A stretch of DNA of 64,000 nucleotides from Tomocerus qinae (taxonomy: Eukaryota; Arthropoda; Collembola; Entomobryomorpha; Tomoceridae), in the NCBI GenBank assembly GCA_020055645.1, contig CM034547.1, positions 2,356,001-2,420,000 on the forward strand. The letters are read 5' to 3'. Below are positions 1 through 10,377 of the stretch, piece by piece. The first letter of the stretch is position 1. Each line of letters begins with the position of its first letter. Made by a program: the position numbers and the translations under genes. The notes beneath the pieces are model-generated. The model did not search any database. It was not told the DNA's origin and was given only the letters and a program-made list of their open reading frames with translations.

Positions 1-558
1 GCTAATGCAGTGACTTGCAATATTGATGATGTATAACCGAAAAATCTAGCCTAACTAAGCCCTTTAGTATGCCTACTGTCTATTTTGTGTGTCAACATAA
101 TAGTAGTTGTATCAACAGTTGCTCCTTACAGCAAGTAATTAAAATGATCTATTCTATTATGTTGTTTTCATAGTTTGAAAGTTAATCCAATAAAATAATT
201 ATAACTTAAATTATTCATAGAGTGGAGTAGTATGATATGATAAGTGTAGCTTAGGATGGTGGTATTAATATGATATGCTAAAAGGTATGTAATGTATACT
301 GATATCAAACGACTGTAATGCAGAAGTCACATGTTGCAATAAATATTCCCCCTGAGAATGTTTATGAAAATCATATAAAATTTTGAAAGGAAATATTGTG
401 GTGTGATTTATTATAATAACCATGGATATTCTGGCCGCCTCCTCTCATTTCCGCCATCAACTATTTGTAACGAATATCGTTACAAACAGGATCCATTTTT
501 TAATAGGAAACTGTCTAGAACTATTTGCAAGGCAAATATAAGGTCTAGTACTAGACAA
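1..558 (+). repeat. Partial foldback element (right arm, cut by window edge)
   Basis: This stretch matches 13930-14460 in the same orientation, and matches the left arm of that element (12670-13200) as its reverse complement. Shared landmarks are the run near the start about a cytosine-poor 'cagtgacttgcaatatt', the 'gatatgctaaaaggtatgtaat' region near 270-300 and the terminal 'ctagtactagacaa' near 545-558. It is therefore one arm of a second copy of the 12.7-14.5 kb foldback family, with the rest outside the window. The copies differ by scattered substitutions and small gaps. No coding potential was recognised. Confidence 0.7.
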
Positions 559-884
559 CCGGAATAAGGGCCTCTGATAAATCAAAATTCTAATAAACAA
601 CAATGAAATTAGCAATATTTTAATTTTGAAGTTATATGGAACCCGAAAGTCACTTCTTAGGCACAATACAAATACAGGGGTACCCACTAGTTGTGCACGC
701 GTAGTTTGTGTTAATAACTTGAGAACCAGGGCAGCTAGAGACAAATGGTTACCACCGTTGGAAAGAGGAGATTCCAACTTAAAGATTGGTGTATTATACG
801 TAATGATTGGAATAATATTTTGGGTCAAAAAAATTAATTCATTAAAAATTTTTTTAATACATTGCGGGAGTAGCAAGCTTTTAC

Positions 885-1110
885 ATCATACAGTTGGGTA
901 CAGTGTACAGTGTATTAGTTTGTGATGCTAAAAGCGTTAGTCCGTATTTTCCTATCACACGTCTGTAGTTGAAAGTTCAGTGTTGAAATAAATATTTCCC
1001 CTGGGAATGATTTATGAAAATCATATAAAATTTTGAAATGAAATGCTGCGTTCTGATTGGTCAATAAAAAATTTCATCCACCAATGAGAAGCGATTTTCA
1101 TGTCCCCCTG
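885..1110. repeat. Foldback-arm fragment with CCAAT core
   Basis: The sequence resembles 55540-55740 and its inverted partner at 54480-54680. All three share the order 'gtgtattagtttg', 'atttatgaaaatcatataaaattttg' and then CTGATTGG near 1053. Only one arm is present here, so this is a fragment or a diverged solo arm. The stretch 559-884 before it holds nothing I can name. Confidence 0.55.
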
Positions 1111-1151
1111 GTTTTGAAAATAGTCCCCTTGGGAAGACAGGATCATACCTA

Positions 1152-1320
1152 CAGCTAGGTTTTGAGTGTCACTTTCCCTTTCACTTCACGCGGAAAAAGG
1201 ACCATTCAGTTACTTATTCTGCCTAAAATTCCAAATCCCCTCACCTGGGGCAACGGCAATGTTTTATTTATGAATGTTCCTTTGTGCGTGAAGTGAAAAG
1301 GACTCTCAAAACCTAGCTTA
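1152..1320. repeat. Small inverted-repeat (hairpin) element
   Basis: Arms of about 50 bp pair across a short loop. The left arm runs 'agctaggttttgagtgtcac' into a CACTTCACGC block and 'ggaccattca'. The right arm is its reverse complement ending in 'aaaacctagct'. This is MITE-like with no ORF. It directly abuts the next hairpin element. Confidence 0.65.
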
Positions 1321-1740
1321 AGAGCCCAGTTCCTTTAAATTTGGATATCTCTCATGACTATCAAAATACATGTAAAAATTGCTTTACAACTCTTGGAATT
1401 CTGTCTAAAAAAGTTCTTTCCCGATTTTCTTGTGTGGCACATTTTTGGAATCCTGAATATATTGTCGACCACCCCATTGTACAAAATATACGATATTTAA
1501 ATTTTCTAGCAGATTTTGTCGTTTACAAAATTATAATCGCAATAAGATACATTAATGAGTAAACATATCGTATATTTTGTGCAATGAGGGGGTCTACAAT
1601 ATATCCAGGATTCCAAAAATGTGCCACACAAGAAAATCGGGTAAAAACTTAGACAGAATTCCAAGAGTTGTAAAGCAATTTTTACATATATTTTGATAGT
1701 CATCAGAGATTTCCTTTAAAGGAACTGGGCTCTTAAGGTG
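1318..1740. repeat. Inverted-repeat element with ~185-bp arms
   Basis: The left arm (about 1318-1500) starts 'cttaagagcccagttccttt'. It pairs with the right arm (about 1562-1740), which ends 'aaaggaactgggctcttaag'. The loop is only about 60 bp. Arm identity is high, with a few single-base differences. The short ORFs read across it on both strands come from the palindrome and are not genes. Confidence 0.8.
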
Positions 1741-1754
1741 GGGGTATTCCTAGT

Positions 1755-3965
1755 TACAGCTAGTTACACTGACTACCAAATTGGCCCTTAACTTTTTTTA
1801 GCAAAGGATCTGAGACGACTGGTCATACACACATACATTATAGATAAGTTAACTATAATATTTAACAATATATTAAATTCAGGTATATTTCCTACCACTT
1901 GGAAACAAAGCTAAATTATTCCTTTATATAAGAACAAGGGCAGTAGAAATGATCCTAATTGTTATCGTCCTGTGAGTAACCTACCTTTACTAAGTAAATG
2001 GTTCGAGGTTATTATCAAAACGAATGTTAGCACATATGTTGAAGATAATAACTTTTTAACTGATGAAAAGCACGGTTTTAGGACAGGTAGATCATGCACT
2101 ACTGCTCTTACAACACTAACTCAGCATATTTACTCGGAGTTAGACAAACCTAATATGAAAGTGGGGGCCATTTTTGTTCACCTAAAAAAGGCCTTTGACC
2201 ACGTGGTCCAAAATAATTTAATTAAAATTTTAGAAAACCATTATAAACTCCCTAAAATGTATTTGGATCTTTTTCAAAATTATTTTAACAATCGAAAGTT
2301 TGTAATAGCAAATGGAGATTTTATATCACAGCAATTCGACTACTGTTGTGGGGTCATTCAGGGGTCAGTGATAGGGCCTTTATTATTTAATTTATATTTT
2401 AATATTATATCCATAAAACTAAAATTAAATGGTATTTTTCATTTACTATTTGCAGACGATTTAGTTTTAATTTATGCAAATGAGGAACAATCACATATTA
2501 GGGATAAACTAGAATCTTATCTTAACGATTTGAATGATTGGTGCTGTTCACTTGATCTCGTAATTAGCTACGAAAAAACAAAGTTTATGTTATTTCATAA
2601 AACCAATACTAGCATAACTGAAAATTTAGTTATTAAGTGCAATGGTGCTATAATTGAAAGAGTTTTTGAATTTAAATATCTTGGGGTATATCTAGATCCG
2701 TTTTTAAATTTTAACATTCATTATAAGCATGTGGAGAACAAATACTCTTCAGCTTTAGGGGGAATCAATAGAATCAGACGTCTTTTACCATACAAAACTT
2801 TGTGTATGCTCATTAGCACCTATGTTATAACAGTGTCTGATTATGCATTGTCAATCTGGGGTCCGACAAAATATGAGCAACTGAATTTGCTGCAGAATAA
2901 AATTGATAAATGTCTTTGTATTACACAATATAAGTTAGCAAAATTTTATTGTAAAAGTTTTTGGAATAGTGGTCATGATGTAGGAACTAAAAATAAAAAA
3001 TCAAATTGTGTAAATCTGAGCATGCTAAAATTGACCGGTTCCAACTTCTTGAAAAAGGTAATCTATTAACTGTGAAAGAAAGAGTTATCTATTTAACTAT
3101 GATTAATCTGTATAAGATTTTATTGTATGAAAGTAAGGTATTATATATCGATTAACGAATATTTCAATCGGACTGACAATAATGTAACATCAAGACGCAT
3201 TAGGCAAGCCAATAACCTCCCAATTATTGTACATCGTACAGCCACATTCGCGAAAAGCCCAATTTTTTATGCCTGTGCTACCTGGAACTCTCTTAGTCAA
3301 GTCCTGAAAATGAAAGATGTGTCTGTAAAAATGTTTGCGAAACTTATGAATCAACACCTGTTAAATCAGCGAAATGATGAATTTGTGTATTAGGATAAAT
3401 ATATTTAAGTGTTCTGAGGAGTATCTATAGTTTACTGACTTAGTGTCAAGATACATGGTGTCATAGCACTCAAAAATGATGTATATAATATGACTTTCGA
3501 TCTTAAAACTTGGTTGCGATCCGGCTTTGTCTAAGGGAGTAAGGTAACGTAATTGGCTTGCCTTCGGTGCTAATTGTTGATAAAACAATATCATCTTGTA
3601 TGATTTGAACTCTTTGGCACTTGAATAAATGTGAATTGAATTGAATTGAGTAAATTTGAAAAAGATACATCGAAACTTTCTTCATCGTTTCCTTATTGAA
3701 AATTTGACAGTTTCGACTTCTTTTTCTAAGATACTGCAGTTTGAAAATTGAAACTTGGTTTTTTGGTCAAAATGTTAAGTTAAAAACTGCGACATCTTAG
3801 ACAACAAAGTTGAAAGTGTAAAATTTTCAATAAGGAAACGATGAAGAAAGTATCGATGCATCTTTTTCAAATTTATTATATGTGTCTAGGACCAGTAGTC
3901 TCAGATCCTTAGGGACTTTGCGAAAAAAAGTCGAAATTTTTGTATTGCCCATGACCAACTTGGTA
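1755..3965. mobile_element. Foldback element split by a LINE insertion
   Basis: The outer left segment (about 1755-1835, containing 'ggatctgagacgactggtca') is the inverted copy of about 3883-3962, which reads 'gaccagtagtctcagatcc'. The inner arms 3653-3707 and 3817-3873 pair over more than 50 bp, with further pairing toward the centre. The LINE at about 1800-3650 occupies the left half, so the symmetric partner of 3653-3873 is itself the element's centre. No coding capacity belongs to the foldback. From 3966 to 4207 I see nothing to annotate. Confidence 0.65.
1800..3652 (+). pseudogene. 5'-truncated non-LTR retrotransposon (LINE), reverse transcriptase remnant
   Basis: Only the 3' part of a LINE ORF2 remains, with no endonuclease. 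An open frame at 1972-3069 (365 codons, no true start needed) holds the RT fingers and palm. It contains CYRPVSNLPLLSK just upstream and at its start, GFRTGRSC, the motif A region KKAFDHV, GVIQGSVIGPLLFNLYF and LLFADDLVLIY. The typical C-terminal segment with FYACATWNSL follows in another frame at 3127-3393. The style resembles CR1/Jockey-type elements, and the clade is uncertain. It is dead: a stop precedes 1972 near 1914, the frame changes near 3000, and the aspartate expected just before LKKAFD is histidine. The 3' end is an AATTG-rich microsatellite ('gaattgaattgaattga') near 3630-3650, a common LINE tail. It inserted into a foldback element. Confidence 0.85.
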
Positions 3966-4215
3966 GTCAAGTAGCTTAGTAAATTGTCTGATCTGTCAAC
4001 TAATTATATATCCTTGGCTGGATAGGCGCTAAAATATAAATCTTTCAAAACATTTTTGTGTGTTCGTGTTTTGGTATATCATTGAATAAAATTTTATCAC
4101 ATAACGTAATAGGACAAATACTTTCACTATTTTAAGGAAAATTCATTCAAAACTAGAAACAAATAGATAAATTACCTAAATTGGCTCTACAACTTCTCCA
4201 GCCGTTACTCACAGG

Positions 4216-4920
4216 CATAGCCCGGCGTACACTACACTTATTTGAGTGTAAGTGTAAAAAATGTGTAAAGTGTAAGCTTTACACTATCTATAGTGTAGTG
4301 TAAGTGTAGTGTAAGGGTTAATGGTCATACAAAGTGTAGTGTAAGTGAAGTGTAACAGCTATTGGCGATTAAAGGTGTAGTGTAAGTGGAGTGTAAGGGT
4401 TACTCTTGATAGAAAGTGTAGTGTAAGTGTAGTGTATAAATGACAAAGGAGCAAAACCTATCCTATAAAATTTACTGTATGCTATTCAGAAAGTCTAAGA
4501 ATTTTTATTTCACAGTTATGCAACATTTAGCCTGTATTAATTACATAAATAGAACATTAGTATCATCTAAAAGGTAATTTTATTAGATTTAGATTTTTTG
4601 TGTTGATTTTCGTAATAGTGACATATAATGTAGACTACATTATGTAGTATAATGACACATAGTCAATACACTTGCACTACACTTACACTACACTTTTACT
4701 ACACTTACAAATATAGTGTAGTAGAAGTGTAGTGTTATTACTCGCTTTAAAAAAAGTGTAGTGTAAGTGTAGTGTAACTACACACTTTAAAAATAAGTGT
4801 AGTGTAAGTGTAGTGTAGCAACTCATTTTTCAAAAAAGTGTACTGTAAGTGTAGTGTAACTATACGGTTTTAAATCAAGTGAAGTGTAGTGTAAGTGTGG
4901 TTCTTTGACGCCGGGCTATG
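4216..4920. mobile_element. Non-autonomous hAT-like element filled with GTGTAGTGTAA repeats
   Basis: Terminal inverted repeats CATAGCCCGGCGT (4216) and ACGCCGGGCTATG (ending 4920) are flanked by an exact 8-bp duplication CTCACAGG at 4208-4215 and 4921-4928. An 8-bp duplication points to the hAT superfamily, although the termini are not the common CAGTG form. The interior is almost entirely degenerate AGTGTAGTGTAAGTGTAGTGT motifs. These are direct on the right side and partly inverted near 4670-4700. There is no ORF. Confidence 0.8.
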
Positions 4921-4928
4921 CTCACAGG

Positions 4929-5696
4929 CAATTTAATTTACTTATTTAGGGAAATCAGAACTATCTCTTCGATAGAAGTCATATCATTGATTCATCTGTA
5001 TTATTCTAATTACATTTATTTTGTACCTTTTTAGGTGACAAAGAGTGTGATGAATTTAATTTCATAGTATTTGTGATTTGGTGACTAATGTGAAAATGTG
5101 ATATTGAGTTTGAGTTTATTGACAATTGAACTAACAGTTTTAGAACTTTGTTCTCTCCCACCACAATCATTCTAATATTCTAATATTAATAAAAAGTTTA
5201 TATTATGATATGACTACATGACTATATGACTGAATGCTAACAAGCAATAATTGAAAATAGTCAATCAAATCGGAAGACGGAACAGAACGGTGGTCTATAT
5301 AGCCGAAGATGTTACGGATAGTCATCGTGTCACAGTCAAAATCGAAATTCTTATATTCCCACAGAAAAGTTCAATATATTATGCATAGGACGGGCTTTGG
5401 ATTCTGGTTTTTTGAATAGTATTCATAATTTTAAATAATATCCATAGAGATTTTATTATTTACTAAAACATGAAATTTGATACTATTTTCCCTGGCCGCC
5501 CACGTTAAAACAGATCTTATTCTAAGGAGAAGGGGAAGGATTTTAAGGGTCCGGTTCCTCTGACAATCATGAAAAAAGTTTCGAATTTCGAAACAAAGAA
5601 GGTTCCTAATATTAGCCGAAACTCACATCTTTAAACTAACGACACATTAAAGATGTATAGTAAATGAAATGAGGGGAGATAATCTATGCCAATTAG
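4929..5696. other. Stretch without recognised genes
   Basis: This is AT-rich sequence between two hAT elements. I see no open frame with recognisable content, no inverted repeat of note and no tandem array. Confidence 0.5.
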
Positions 5697-5704
5697 TTCA
5701 CAGT

Positions 5705-5925
5705 CAGTGTTCCATTTAAGCCGGCTAAAAAGGATTTTGACCAGCCAGCCGGCTAAATTGGCTGAAATGGCTAGTGGCCAAAATGGCCAAAAATCATGGG
5801 TTTTCAAATTTCCCGCCAAATCAAGGATGATTTTCTCAGTTCACAGAGCCCCATTTGACTATTTTTGGCCATTTTAGCCACTGGCTAAAAAGAATTTCAA
5901 CCAGCCGGCTGGTCATCGAACACTG
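5705..5925. mobile_element. hAT MITE with AGCCGGCT motifs
   Basis: The element starts CAGTGTTCC and ends GAACACTG. An exact 8-bp target duplication TTCACAGT flanks it at 5697-5704 and 5926-5933. Inside are repeated 'agccggctaaaa', 'ccagccggctgg' and 'aaatggccaaaaat' motifs. It is 221 bp long and non-coding. It belongs to the same family as 15619-15791. Confidence 0.9.
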
Positions 5926-6481
5926 TTCACAGTCGTAAGCAAAATGAATGAATGATATTTTATGTCACTCTAATCAAGGTTTCTACAGAAACTGTACCAC
6001 TTTTAACATTGGTAAGTGGTTTTTAATGTTATTTAATGTCATTTACCACTAGCTAAAAATTGGTGGTAAATGGTATAATTGGTAAGAAATGGTAAAAAAC
6101 AGTTTTATTTAAATTTCGTACAGAATTTTGAACAAAATTCGCCGCTAATTATATACCTTTGCGGCTGTCGATTGTTGTTACAAATTGACTCCACAACTTA
6201 ATGTATGTTAATTAACTCAAGAACGAGTCAACTAATTGGGACATTTCGTCCGTATTTACTTATTGAATAATTAATTTCAATTAATGGGCATTCCTTCTTA
6301 TTGAATGAAAGTTGGAAGTATCAAGCGAATAAATTTCGTTTAAATGATTGTCTCCACTACCGTCAGTGAACATTCAAATATAAGTCTTAATTTGCAATAT
6401 TTTAGAGAAAATAGTGGATGAAAACATTTTAATTTGTCTTTTGTGTGTCTATGCTAATTTATTCACTGTAATTTACCATTT

Positions 6482-7665
6482 TTAGCTCGCCTGAATAAGG
6501 CAGCTTATAGAATCGCACAGTCTGTCCGTCCGTCCGTCCGTACCCACGATAACTTTCGAACGCAAAGACGGATATTGACCAAACTAGGCAGAAACAATGT
6601 CTATGGACCACTGACGATCCCTATTGATTTTGGGGCTAATCGGTCTATTGGTTGCTGAGATACCGCGCGCTCACTTTGTCTTAATTTTGATAGTCAAAGT
6701 GAATAATGGGCATTAAAAAGTTCAATTGCGTTTCCTATAAATTGTTAGCGGGATAGTATAAAATATTTCACTCCGCTTCTACCAAATTTAAGATTTTATA
6801 GTAAAGCAAATAAAACCGGAAAGTAACTATAAGAGGACGGAAATAAATCTATTTCGCATTAATATTCAATTTTATAGTCAAACTTGCATTATTCCAATTT
6901 CTATTGATTTTCATTATTAATATTGACCGATTTTGATTTTCTTTAGATTTTCATAGTCAACATTATTCAATTTTGATTTAATGTTGATTTTCATAGTCAA
7001 AATTATTCAACTTTGAATTTATGTTGATTTTTATAGTCAACAATTATCAATTTTGAATTTGTGTTTATTTTCATAGTTAACATTAATCAATTTTAGCTCG
7101 CCTGAATAAGGCAGCTAATAGAATCGCACAGTCTGTCCGTCCGTCCGTACCCACGATAACTCCCGAATGAATTGACGGATATTAATTAAACTTGGCAAAA
7201 ACCATACCTATGGACTGGTAACGATCTCTATTGATTTTCGGGCAAATCGGTCCATTGGTTGCTGAGATGTCGTGCGCTCACTGTCTTGATTTTGATAGTC
7301 AAAGTGAAAATGGGCATTAAAAAGTTCAATTGCGTTTCTTATCAATTGTTAGAATGATAGTATAAAACATTTCACTCCGCTTCTACCAAATTTATTTTGA
7401 TTTTATGTTGATTTTTATAGTCAACATTCATCGATTTTGATTTTGTATTGATTTTTCAAATGGTATAGTTTCGTTTCCTTATAATATCAATGTCTGAATT
7501 TTTAATATGTCGTAGCTACATATATAAAGACTCAATTCTGAAAGCTTGATCAAAATCCGTACGTTCGGTTTTGTGTTACGTGTGACTTTTCGTCTACCAA
7601 AATGTGTACACGGTAACTTTTACTCAGGCGAGCTTCTGTTACGGCTTGCTGTAGGTTTTACCATT
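6482..7665. mobile_element. AGCTCGCCTGA-family element, apparently two nested or tandem copies
   Basis: Two left ends ('tttagctcgcctgaataaggcagct', a GTCC tetranucleotide run, then 'ccacgataac') occur at about 6484 and 7093. One right end ('actcaggcgagcttctgttacggcttgctgtagg') lies at about 7622-7655. AGCTCGCCTGA and TCAGGCGAGCT are inverted. The interior carries diverged copies of an approximately 40-bp unit ('ttgatttatgttgattttcatagtcaac'). TTTACCATT occurs on both outer flanks and could be a target duplication. No transposase was found. The family is unassigned. The GTCC microsatellite plus internal minisatellite is reminiscent of Helentron/DINE-type elements, which is only a suggestion. 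Confidence 0.6.
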
Positions 7666-7742
7666 AAATGCATTTTTACCAATAAGTGCATTTTTACCAC
7701 CGTGATAGTAAAAAAGGCTAAAAAGAGGTAAATTTTGTACAC

Positions 7743-9036
7743 TGGTTAGTCAGCGTGGGAGTTTATAATTTACTGTTAGCCCCTCTCAACTATTGACTTC
7801 CTTTCCCCAAGTTGCATAGCGATACGCATTCTGATTGGTTGATAATTTTTGAAATCCTGCAATCTGATTGGTTATTTCTATGACAAAAAATTCTATAGGT
7901 TACCTAAATGGGGACACATTTCCAAAATTTATGAAATTGTTGCAAAACTCAACCAAGTCATATTATGAATCATCTGAATGATCTATTTACCTACTAGTTA
8001 CTAGTTTCCCTTTCAATGTACACATTTCTGAGAATGGTGAATCGAGCTATTTATATACACAATATTATGCAATTATTTAACTAATGACTCTGGTACAAGT
8101 GAACAAAGGACAATGAGTGAGGTTACAGCAGGCTGTTTTTATTCTGTTTCTGAATCGGATTCTGGCGATTGTAGTGCTGAGCTTCCTACGAAGCTTATTG
8201 CTTTTGCAAATTTTCAGTCCGCCGCAGTGTGTCCACCAGAAGAAAATAAGGATTCAATTTTCTGGATATTTTTGAAATCCGATCTTGTAGAGCATTACCT
8301 TTTTGCAAATACTGATGAAGCATCAGCTTCTGGAACAGTGTAATTTGATTGCTTACATATATTTATGGAGATCGATTAGTAGTTTATTAATGTTGTGTAA
8401 AAATATTTTCTAGAATACATTGCAGTGTAATTTATCTAGTTAGTTATAATAGTTAATCATACGTTCACAGATTAAATACTTCCTGAAGTAACAGCCTACC
8501 TTTACTTTTTGGTAATAAAATGAAATAAAGTAGTACCGATTGTTTACTTGTACCTTGTACCAGAGTCATAGTTCACCAAATAGCTCGATTCACCGTTCTC
8601 AGAAATGTGTACATTGAAAGGGAAACTAGTAGGTAAATAGATCATTCAGATGATTCATAATATGACTTAGTTGAGTTTTGCAACAATTTCATAAATTTTG
8701 GAAATGTGTCCCCATTTAGGTAACCTATAGTATTTTTGTCATAAAAATAACCAATCAGATTGCAGGATTTCAAAAATTATCAACCAATCAGAATGCGTAT
8801 CGCTATGCAACTTGGGGATAGGAAGTCAATAGTTGAGAGGGGCTAACAGTACAAATTTACTTTTTTCCCCTCAGGAGGAAAAATCCTATAATTTGTCCTC
8901 CACTGCTTGGATATATAGGATAATAGACTGCCATTACTAACTGCCATGGTGATTACAGGCAGGTGAATATAGAGGTGAAAAAAGTGAATTTGTAAATTGC
9001 AAACTCCCGCATAACTCCCGCACTGACTAACCTCCT
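7743..9036. mobile_element. Foldback element with coding scrap in the loop
   Basis: The outer arms 'ggttagtcagcgtgggagttt' (7743) and 'aaactcccgcactgactaacc' (ending 9036) are inverted. The main arms, about 7780-8100 and 8560-8850, pair over roughly 280 bp with few differences. Each arm has two CCAAT-box motifs: CTGATTGG near 7831 and 7864, and CCAATCAG near 8751 and 8784. Each also has a TATATA stretch ('atttatatacac') near 8049 on the left. The right outer arm has an extra segment (about 8858-8985) not matched on the left. The loop holds a 76-codon ORF described separately. A close relative lies at 18270-19393. Confidence 0.85.
8113..8343 (+). CDS. Small ORF in foldback loop (76 codons, unknown)
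   Basis: The ORF begins ATGAGTGAGG, about 60 bp after a TATATA motif in the left foldback arm, and ends in a stop after TDEASASGTV. I do not recognise the product. It contains SESDSGDCSAELP, PEENKD and LVEHYLF. A related peptide (TDSDIGDCSADVP ... ENK ... IIEHYVY) is readable on the minus strand in the loop of a different foldback at about 17650-17840. The C-terminal ANTDEASAS-TV recurs at 18850-18900. The similarity suggests a piece of a gene carried by the foldback family. Whether it is expressed, or is only the last exon of something spliced, cannot be told from sequence alone. Confidence 0.4.
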   Translation: MSEVTAGCFYSVSESDSGDCSAELPTKLIAFANFQSAAVCPPEENKDSIFWIFLKSDLVEHYLFANTDEASASGTV

Positions 9037-9250
9037 TTCTACCATATATAGGAATCTTGTCAAGGAATGTCAACAGCTTTATCAGAAGGGTTCAACTAGG
9101 CACTTAGCGTGAATGCCTATACGGGACAAATCGTACCAGTTGTCATTGCCAACAATCGGTTTAGGCATTGAACGTCCCCTATAGATATTCACTCAAGTGT
9201 CTAGATGAACCCAAAATTCTTGTAGTATTAGTAAGACAGTGTGTGTAGTA

Positions 9251-9460
9251 AGGTTGGCTCACTTGGGTGTTTGGGAAAATGAAAATTCTATTTTTTGTCT
9301 ATACTCAAAGCTATATGACCCACCAAGACATACGTACCCAATGGCAACCATCCTTGGCCATTGAAAGACAGATTTGGCTGTGGATCCAAATTGTCCAATT
9401 TGGATCCACAAATGAAAAAACTGAATTTTCATTTTCCCAAACACCCAAGTGAGCCAACCT
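9251..9460. mobile_element. MITE with perfect 38-bp terminal inverted repeats
   Basis: The first 38 bp ('aggttggctcacttgggtgt' and on) is the exact reverse complement of the last 38 bp, which ends '...agtgagccaacct'. The identity of the ends suggests recent activity. An internal 26-bp palindrome, GGATCCAAATTG-TC-CAATTTGGATCC, lies near 9382-9407. No clear target duplication is visible. The ORFs on both strands here are palindrome artefacts. Confidence 0.85.
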
Positions 9461-9629
9461 AATACGCAATCACTATGACTACAGCCAATCTTGAGATGAA
9501 CCTTCCTGATAAAGCAGAAAAGAAACCAAAGATTCTTGTTTCTATTGATCTTATCAGTTCAATCTGTCGGGTGTTCTATGACCTCGCATCCGGTCAGTTA
9601 CGTGTTATTTTCAACTTTGCATTTTTGCG

Positions 9630-9965
9630 TAAACATGCTTTGCATTTTGATCAATATCTACCAAAGTTCTACTCCTATTTTACAATGCAGTACACGGTTG
9701 AAATCAGAAACGTATTCCCTTCAAGTTAAATTTTAAAAAATTTGCATTATACGAGCTATTTGTGTATTTTTTTAATTTTAAGTTGTGAAATCATGGCAAA
9801 ATTCGACAAAAAAGTTCAACCATTTTTAACGGATATTAGGGTAAAAATATTCATTTCTTTTTTATTCAACTTGAAGGGAATACGTTTCTGATTTTAACCA
9901 TGTACTGCATTATAAAATCGGAGTAGAACTTTGGTAGATATTGATCGAAATGTAAAAAATGATTT
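9630..9965. repeat. Inverted-repeat element, ~95-bp arms
   Basis: 'ttgatcaatatctaccaaag' and the sequence to 'cgtattcccttcaagtt' (about 9645-9727) pairs with 'aacttgaagggaatacgttt' to 'ctttggtagatattgatc' (about 9868-9948). The AT-rich loop of about 140 bp has no coding content. The 84-codon ORF at 9475-9729 runs into the arm and matches nothing I know. Confidence 0.7.
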
Positions 9966-9976
9966 ACTATGCCAGT

Positions 9977-10131
9977 ATAAAAGAATTGGACAAAATGAAT
10001 TTTATGCTCCGCCTATATCACCACTTAGCTCGCGTTCTTATAGTGATAAAACAAACAATGATAGTGGTACATGTAGATGTAGTAAAGGTGGAGCATGAAA
10101 TTCATTTTGTCTAATTTTATTATACCCGCAC
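9977..10131. repeat. Short hairpin repeat upstream of the calcineurin gene
   Basis: 'ataaaagaattggacaaaat' through 'atgctccgcc' pairs with 'ggtggagcatgaaattcatt' through 'taattttattat'. The loop is about 70 bp. It is MITE-like. The remaining 10132-10377 holds the presumed promoter and 5' UTR of the next gene, with no motif I would name. Confidence 0.6.
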
Positions 10132-10377
10132 AATACATGTATTTTGATAGTCCTTTGAGTTTTTCAAATCGTATATACCGGGCGCTTAAATTAAAATACC
10201 TCGTATCTAAGGTGATTTTCAAAAAGCTTGAATCCGACTCTATGAAATAATAAGAATAAAATACAGGAAGTCTTGATTAGGTCTAGAGTAGACTACTGAA
10301 AACTGCGTCTGTAGTGTGGAAAGACTGATACCAATAATTTGTATTCTTTAGAACGAAGTTAAATTGGTCGCAACGAA

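Noticed and set aside
457-925. Overlapping ORFs of 139 and 99 codons on opposite strands
   Set aside because: They overlap repeat sequence. Neither has recognisable content or splice context.
4216-4920. GTGTAGTGTAA repeats considered as telomeric DNA
   Set aside because: The motifs are degenerate, occur in both orientations and are bounded by inverted ends with an 8-bp target duplication. They do not match a known arthropod telomere unit.
9475-9729. 84-codon ORF starting MTTANLEMNLPDKAEKK
   Set aside because: It runs into the arm of an inverted repeat and resembles nothing known, so there is not enough support for a gene.
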